Of a stretch of DNA of 64,000 nucleotides, positions 59,868-64,000 are shown piece after piece; the stretch's first letter is position 1, and each line of letters begins with the position of its first letter. The notes beneath the pieces were generated by a model, which searched no databases, had not been told where the DNA came from, and saw nothing but the letters and a program-made list of their open reading frames with translations. Made by a program: the position numbers and the translations under genes. The stretch is taken from positions 1-64,000 of the forward strand of contig DAOUJD010000057.1 in the NCBI GenBank assembly GCA_034423115.1, in the 5' to 3' direction. This DNA comes from Bin87 sp034423115. Lineage in GTDB: Bacteria > Chloroflexota > Dehalococcoidia > Lucifugimonadales > UBA3495.

Positions 59868-61433
59868 TCAATCCCCGCTGGGTGTTACCGGATAGTCGAA
59901 CTGGTCTCTCAGGTCGCGCTTCATCACCTTGCCCATGACGTTGCGCGGCAGGGCATCGATGAATACCACCGACCGCGGCCTCTTGTATCCTGCCAACCTC
60001 TGGCGGCAAAACTCGATCAGGTCTGACTCGTCCACCGAATCAGTATCCCTGACCACCACGGCACGGACCTCTTCACCCCATTCCAGATCGGGTACTCCAA
60101 TCACTGCGGCCTCGGCGACACCGGGATGCTCGGCCAGGGTTTGCTCCACTTCTTCCGGAGAGATCATTTCTCCGCCGCGCTTGATGAAGTCGCGCGCCCT
60201 GCCGGCCAGGTAGATGTAGCCGTCATCGTCCTGCCATCCCAGATCGCCGGTGTAGAGCCAGCCGGAGCGGATGGTATCGCCCGTGGCTTCGTCCTGCCGC
60301 CAGTAGCCGCTCATCATGCGCGGTCCTCGCGCAACGATTTCGCCCACCTCGTCGCCGGATACTGGTTCGCCTTCCTCTGACACGATCATCACCTCGACGT
60401 CGTCGAGCGGCTTTCCGATGGACGTGAGACGACGCAATTTAGTTTCGACCTCGTCGGGGGTTCCGGTGAGGACGTGGTCGTCGGGGGGCAGCATGGTGAT
60501 GGTCGAGGCCGTTTCGGTCTGCCCAAAGGCGTTGATGAATCGGGCGTTGGGGAACTTCTCGATGGCGTCCCTAATCACCGGCAACGGCATGGGAGCGGCG
60601 CCGTAGGTTATGACGCCGAGCGAGGAGAGGTCGTAGTCGGAAAATTGCGGATGATCCATCACGCGTTTCAGCATGGTCGGCACCAGCATGGCCCGATTTG
60701 CCCGATGCTCCACCGTGAGGGACATCCACTCCTCGGGGTCGAACTGCGGCATGACCACCAAGGTGCGACCACCGAACACCGCCGCCAAAGCCGCCTGAAG
60801 TCCGGCAACGTGGTACATGGGAACGGTGAGCAGGTTGGTCTCCTCCACGTCGGGATCGGCGGGGGTGACGTTGGTCAACAGGAAGGTGCTGAAGCTGTCG
60901 TGGGACAACTGCACACCTTTCGGGACGCTGGTGGTGCCCGACGTGAACATGATCACGGTGGTGGCGTCCTCGTCGTCCTCCGGGAAGTGCATCTGGTCGG
61001 GTTCGGCTCTCGCCAGCAGGTCCTCGTAGCCATGGCGGCCGCTTGCGCCCGGGGTATCCAACATGACGATCCGATCATCGGGGAGGTCGCCGCCGGCAGC
61101 CAAGGGCAGGTACCGCTCTCCCAGAAACAGGAAACTCGGCTCCGCAATGCGCAGCATCGTGGCCAGCTCATCCTCCTTAGCCCGGAAGTTGATCGGCACA
61201 TAGATGACGTCCAACTGTGCTACAGCGAAATACAGCTCGATCAGGTGATTGCAGTTGGTTTGCATCGCCGCGACCCGGTCGCCCGGTCCGACGCCCAGGT
61301 CCGACAGGGCGTTGGCAAGTCGATTGACCCGTTCCTGCAGCAACTCAAAACTGTACCGCTGCCCGCTGAATACGATCGCGTCCCGTTCAGGCACTATCGC
61401 CGAGGCAAGCATCAAAATTTCGGTGGTGTTCAT
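59868..61433 (-). CDS. AMP-dependent acyl-CoA ligase
   Basis: 521 residues. Adenylation motif VIMFTSGTTSVPKGVQLSH (about 155-173), second motif INAFGQTETAS, third TGDLGWQDDDGYIYLAGRARDFIKRGGEMISPEEVEQ, and the C-terminal catalytic Lys in LPRNVMGKVMKRDLR. FadD/CaiC-like. Activates a fatty or aromatic acid. Fourth gene in the operon, ten bases after a crotonase. Confidence 0.94.
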   Translation of the reverse strand: MNTTEILMLASAIVPERDAIVFSGQRYSFELLQERVNRLANALSDLGVGPGDRVAAMQTNCNHLIELYFAVAQLDVIYVPINFRAKEDELATMLRIAEPSFLFLGERYLPLAAGGDLPDDRIVMLDTPGASGRHGYEDLLARAEPDQMHFPEDDEDATTVIMFTSGTTSVPKGVQLSHDSFSTFLLTNVTPADPDVEETNLLTVPMYHVAGLQAALAAVFGGRTLVVMPQFDPEEWMSLTVEHRANRAMLVPTMLKRVMDHPQFSDYDLSSLGVITYGAAPMPLPVIRDAIEKFPNARFINAFGQTETASTITMLPPDDHVLTGTPDEVETKLRRLTSIGKPLDDVEVMIVSEEGEPVSGDEVGEIVARGPRMMSGYWRQDEATGDTIRSGWLYTGDLGWQDDDGYIYLAGRARDFIKRGGEMISPEEVEQTLAEHPGVAEAAVIGVPDLEWGEEVRAVVVRDTDSVDESDLIEFCRQRLAGYKRPRSVVFIDALPRNVMGKVMKRDLRDQFDYPVTPSGD

Positions 61434-61443
61434 CCTTTCACCG

Positions 61444-62172
61444 TTAGTCGCCGGTAGTCATCAGCATTGCGGCCATTCTACGCTCTTGCTGCAGACCATC
61501 CGCAAGCGTCATGTCCAGACCATCGCGCAACAGGGAGCGCATGGCCGCCGTCTTGCCTGGGGGAATTTTAGCCAGTCTTTTGGCGGCCGCCCAGGCCGAT
61601 TCCGTAAGGTTCTCTGCGGGGACCACTCTACCTACCAACCCGATGCGCATCGCTTCGACAGAGTCGATTCGGCGTCCGGTTAGGAGCAGGTCCATGGCGG
61701 TGGATGGCCCGGTATTCCTAGGCAGCGTCTGTGAGCCGCCGGCTGCCGGTATCATACCCAACCGCAGTTCGGGCATCGAGAACACCGCATCCGATGCGGC
61801 GATCCGCACGTCGGCCAGCAGCAGGATCTCCACGCCCGAGCCGATGCAGTACCCATGCACCGCGGCCACAATGGGCTTGGGCAGATCTATCAGCTGTCCC
61901 CAGACGTCCCGTTGCCAGCGCACGTTGCGCGCAATAACCTGGGATGGAGCAGTGCCAAACTCGCTGAGATCCGCTCCGGCGCAGAATGCCCGGCCCTGCC
62001 CGGTTATCAACAACGCTCTCACCTCGTCGTCATCGGCCGCCGCCCGCAACGCTTCGGCGAAATCGTCCCGCATGGCAACCGAATAAGCGTTGAGTTGTCT
62101 CGGGCGGTTGAGCGATAGGTGAGCAACACCGCAAACTTTCTCGTAGATGATCGTCGGGAAGGGCGCGCTCAT
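61444..62172 (-). CDS. Enoyl-CoA hydratase (crotonase family)
   Basis: 242 residues from the ATG at 62172; the longer frame overlaps the PHP gene and is not homologous. GQGRAFCAGADL supports the oxyanion hole. Both catalytic glutamates expected from mitochondrial enoyl-CoA hydratase are present: GSGVEILLLAD and MPELRLGMIP. It therefore can work as a hydratase. Third gene of the operon. Confidence 0.92.
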   Translation of the reverse strand: MSAPFPTIIYEKVCGVAHLSLNRPRQLNAYSVAMRDDFAEALRAAADDDEVRALLITGQGRAFCAGADLSEFGTAPSQVIARNVRWQRDVWGQLIDLPKPIVAAVHGYCIGSGVEILLLADVRIAASDAVFSMPELRLGMIPAAGGSQTLPRNTGPSTAMDLLLTGRRIDSVEAMRIGLVGRVVPAENLTESAWAAAKRLAKIPPGKTAAMRSLLRDGLDMTLADGLQQERRMAAMLMTTGD

Positions 62173-62186
62173 GACATCTGCACCGA

Positions 62187-62729
62187 TCAGTCCAGCGGGA
62201 TAGCTCGCTGGATCATTTCGTCCAGATCTACCAGTGTGCTGCCCGCGCCAATCTCGCCCAGTTTGTTGGCGTCGCTGACCGAAAACGTCAGCAACCCGTG
62301 TTGCTGGGCGACGCGTTCTACATGAGGCCGGCGGATATGCCAATCGTGGTGGTGATTGGCAACCTCGATTCCATGCACGCCGTCCTCAATGACGATGTTT
62401 TGCGTGTAATACCCGGGATGGCAGTAGTTCCGGAACAAGCGTCCACCGGGCAGATACAATTCAACGCAATGATAGCCGTCGAAAGGGCTGCTTACTGGTC
62501 GGACGTCGATTTCCTGTCCCGGAATGATAAGTACCTCGCCAGGGAAATGTCGCTCAACGACGCGATGCAACTCCATCCCCCAATGTGGTCGCCAGTGATC
62601 GGTTACGCCTATCCCGTCCAGACCTGCATCCTTGATGTGCATGATCACGGTCTCGGCGATTTCCGGTGTCGGCGGTTTGAATCCAAACATTTCGCCGACA
62701 TGGGTGTGAAGATCCAGACGTACCTCCAT
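62187..62729 (-). CDS. PHP-domain-like metal-dependent hydrolase
   Basis: 180 residues. DLHTHVGE near the N-terminus (His8, His10), IGVTDHWRPHWG, GQEIDV and HGIEVANHHHDW give the metal-binding His/Asp pattern of the PHP superfamily. It ends without the polymerase-type additions, so it is a small phosphoesterase or carbon-bond hydrolase. It lies between two crotonases (12 and 14 bases away), which is unusual; its substrate may be a small metabolite of the pathway. Confidence 0.82.
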   Translation of the reverse strand: MEVRLDLHTHVGEMFGFKPPTPEIAETVIMHIKDAGLDGIGVTDHWRPHWGMELHRVVERHFPGEVLIIPGQEIDVRPVSSPFDGYHCVELYLPGGRLFRNYCHPGYYTQNIVIEDGVHGIEVANHHHDWHIRRPHVERVAQQHGLLTFSVSDANKLGEIGAGSTLVDLDEMIQRAIPLD

Positions 62730-62741
62730 CTAAACCGCCTA

Positions 62742-63524
62742 TCACCGTCCGTAGAATTTGGGCGCACGCTTGTCTGCGAACGACCGCAGGCCTTCGGAGC
62801 GATCTTCGGTGCTCTGGAGGATGACACTCAGGTCGGCCTCCAACCGCAAGCCTTGAGCCAACGACAGATCGCCAGCAGCCGTCACTGCCTCTTTAGCGTA
62901 CCGGCTGGCGATGGGAGCCGCGGACGCGACGCTTTCCGCCAACTCAGAAGCAACCTTGGCAAGGTCTTGCTTCGGTACCACCCGGTTGACCAATCCTGTT
63001 TCCAAAGCTTCGTGTGCCGACAAAACTCGCCCGGTCAGGAGCATATCCCGCGCCATTCCCGGGCCAACCAGCCGGGGGAGTCGTTGGGTCGCGCCGTCGT
63101 AGGGGAAAACGTGGCCCTGCAAACACCCGACACCAAATTCAGCGGTATCAACGGCGATTCGGAGGTCGGCAGCCATCGCCAATTCCAGACCGTGCCCGGT
63201 GGCATCCCCGTTAAGGACAGCAATGGTCGGCATGGGCAAGGCCGCGAAACAGTTCGCGACACTCATCCTGGCGATCCATTGGAGTCGATGATGTACTCGT
63301 GCTTCCACAACATCGGTCGGCGGCCTTTGGCGTCCGACGGCGAAGGCCTCGCCGTGGCCGGTGATGGTGACAGCTCGGATGGCATCCTGGAATTGCAATT
63401 CGGAACAACAATCGCGTATTTCGTCGGCTGTGTCTTCGTCGATCGACACAGCGTCAGCAGGGGCGGGCAATCGGATGGACGCCTGAAAGCCGTTCAATTC
63501 GCAACTGATGTAACGGTATCGCAT
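62742..63524 (-). CDS. Crotonase-family protein lacking the second catalytic Glu
   Basis: 260 residues from the ATG at 63524 (the upstream frame to 63557 is weaker). Core TIAVLNGDATGHGLELAMAADLRIAV keeps the first Glu (GLEL), but the second-Glu segment FGxPE is replaced by FGVGCLQGHVFPYDGATQ. The N-terminal GHGEAFAVGRQRPP lacks the usual CAGADL. So a simple hydratase is doubtful; isomerase, decarboxylase or thioesterase activity is possible. First gene of the five-gene operon. Confidence 0.85.
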   Translation of the reverse strand: MRYRYISCELNGFQASIRLPAPADAVSIDEDTADEIRDCCSELQFQDAIRAVTITGHGEAFAVGRQRPPTDVVEARVHHRLQWIARMSVANCFAALPMPTIAVLNGDATGHGLELAMAADLRIAVDTAEFGVGCLQGHVFPYDGATQRLPRLVGPGMARDMLLTGRVLSAHEALETGLVNRVVPKQDLAKVASELAESVASAAPIASRYAKEAVTAAGDLSLAQGLRLEADLSVILQSTEDRSEGLRSFADKRAPKFYGR

Positions 63525-63636
63525 GTGCAGGATAGGTTCGGGATTGAGTTGGGACAAACGGAGTGGACGGCCAACCAGATGGGTTTATCGCGCTACCGGA
63601 TTGGGTTAGAATGGCGCGCGTTTAGCGGGTTGGTTC

Positions 63637-64000
63637 ATGGCGTTCAGCAAATTATACGACACTCACGCCGCCGCCGTAGCAGATGTTCGGGACGGCACGA
63701 CTATATTGGTCGGGGGCGCGTCCCGCACCAACGAGCCGTCCGGCCTGTTGAGCGCGCTCCTGAAACAGGGCTCCAGCGATTTGACCCTCGTGTGCGATTT
63801 TTTGGCTTGGGACGGTAGCGAATCCATTCTGCGACTGGCCAAGGAAGGTCGAATCGCACGGTTGATAACCCCTTATCCCTTTCTGGGCACTAAGGGCGGA
63901 GTCATACCGGAGCTTTGGGATTTGGGCAATCTTGAAGTGGTAGTGGCGCCGCAAGGGACGCTGGCCGAGCGGCTGCGTGCCGCCGGGGCAGGAATCGGTG
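63637..64000 (+). CDS. Family I CoA-transferase, alpha subunit-like (partial)
   Basis: 121 residues to the window end, open without a stop. MAFSKLYDTHAAAVADVRDGTTILVGGASRTNEPSGLLSAL is the family I alpha-subunit start (as in 3-oxoacid and glutaconate CoA-transferases), followed by LTLVCDFL and RLITPYPFLGTKGG. The frame is the start of a longer gene running off the edge. Divergent from the crotonase operon (112-base gap), so probably the same metabolic unit. Confidence 0.85.
   Translation, partial: MAFSKLYDTHAAAVADVRDGTTILVGGASRTNEPSGLLSALLKQGSSDLTLVCDFLAWDGSESILRLAKEGRIARLITPYPFLGTKGGVIPELWDLGNLEVVVAPQGTLAERLRAAGAGIG

Noticed and set aside
62298..63818. 506-codon open frame on the plus strand
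   Set aside because: It runs antisense to two crotonases and the PHP gene, all with clear family motifs and good operon spacing. Its protein has shadow-like composition and no recognisable motif.

Overview
This window looks like a chromosomal segment of a free-living, high-GC bacterium, most plausibly a Chloroflexota of the Dehalococcoidia/SAR202 type. That is an inference from gene content: two luciferase-like F420/flavin oxidoreductases, four class III (CaiB/BaiF) CoA-transferases, paired acyl-CoA dehydrogenases, a fused acetyl-CoA carboxylase carboxyltransferase, a two-gene MetH and a cobalamin-dependent acyl-CoA mutase. I saw no rRNA, tRNA, CRISPR array or prophage.

Layout. 1-1182 is a complete IS4-type insertion sequence that has cut off the 5' half of an oligopeptide-type ABC substrate-binding protein; the two permease genes follow intact (2139-3962), then an LLM oxidoreductase and a small membrane protein. 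5650-8181 is an accessory patch: dispersed palindromic repeats, a HigBA toxin-antitoxin pair, and a PLD-like gene carrying a MITE in frame inside its active-site motif. 8197-12150 is the metabolic highlight: a mutase of the 2-hydroxyisobutyryl-CoA mutase type (large subunit with the diagnostic Ile/Asp/Gln residues, separate B12 subunit) and a PaaK-like CoA ligase, with two tiny membrane proteins between the subunits. 12248-19947 mixes a metallo-beta-lactamase-fold hydrolase, a broken DUF4268 gene, two CoA-transferases, a BrnT-type toxin with an unrecognised partner, a second LLM enzyme and small proteins.

20133-34923 is mostly housekeeping: rpsO-pnp (PNPase with a 152-residue RGG-rich tail), tsaD, a CorC-type transporter, a histidine phosphatase, tilS, fused accDA, Mrp and a DUF59 Fe-S factor. 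A second MITE with the same 17-bp ends sits at 32504. 35104-50963 carries two acyl-CoA dehydrogenases, a Ppx/GppA gene with two thymidylate-kinase-like genes (one lacking the Walker A lysine), an SDR, split metH, an ADP-ribosylglycohydrolase, an M1 aminopeptidase and a cation/proton antiporter. 51057-53118 is leuCD. 53175-64000 is again acyl-CoA metabolism: two CoA-transferases divergent from a ThDP enzyme, then a tight five-gene operon (two crotonases, a PHP protein, an acyl-CoA ligase, a ketopantoate-reductase-like enzyme) divergent from a type I CoA-transferase that runs off the end.

How it fits together: the window reads as the gene set of a heterotroph that activates unusual carboxylic acids to CoA esters and rearranges or oxidises them. 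It depends on cobalamin in two places (mutase, MetH). Two pattern-level signals recur: an extended -10 promoter motif (TGCTATAAT and close variants) upstream of at least seven genes, and a family of short GGGGCG-type palindromes in the 3' flanks of genes.
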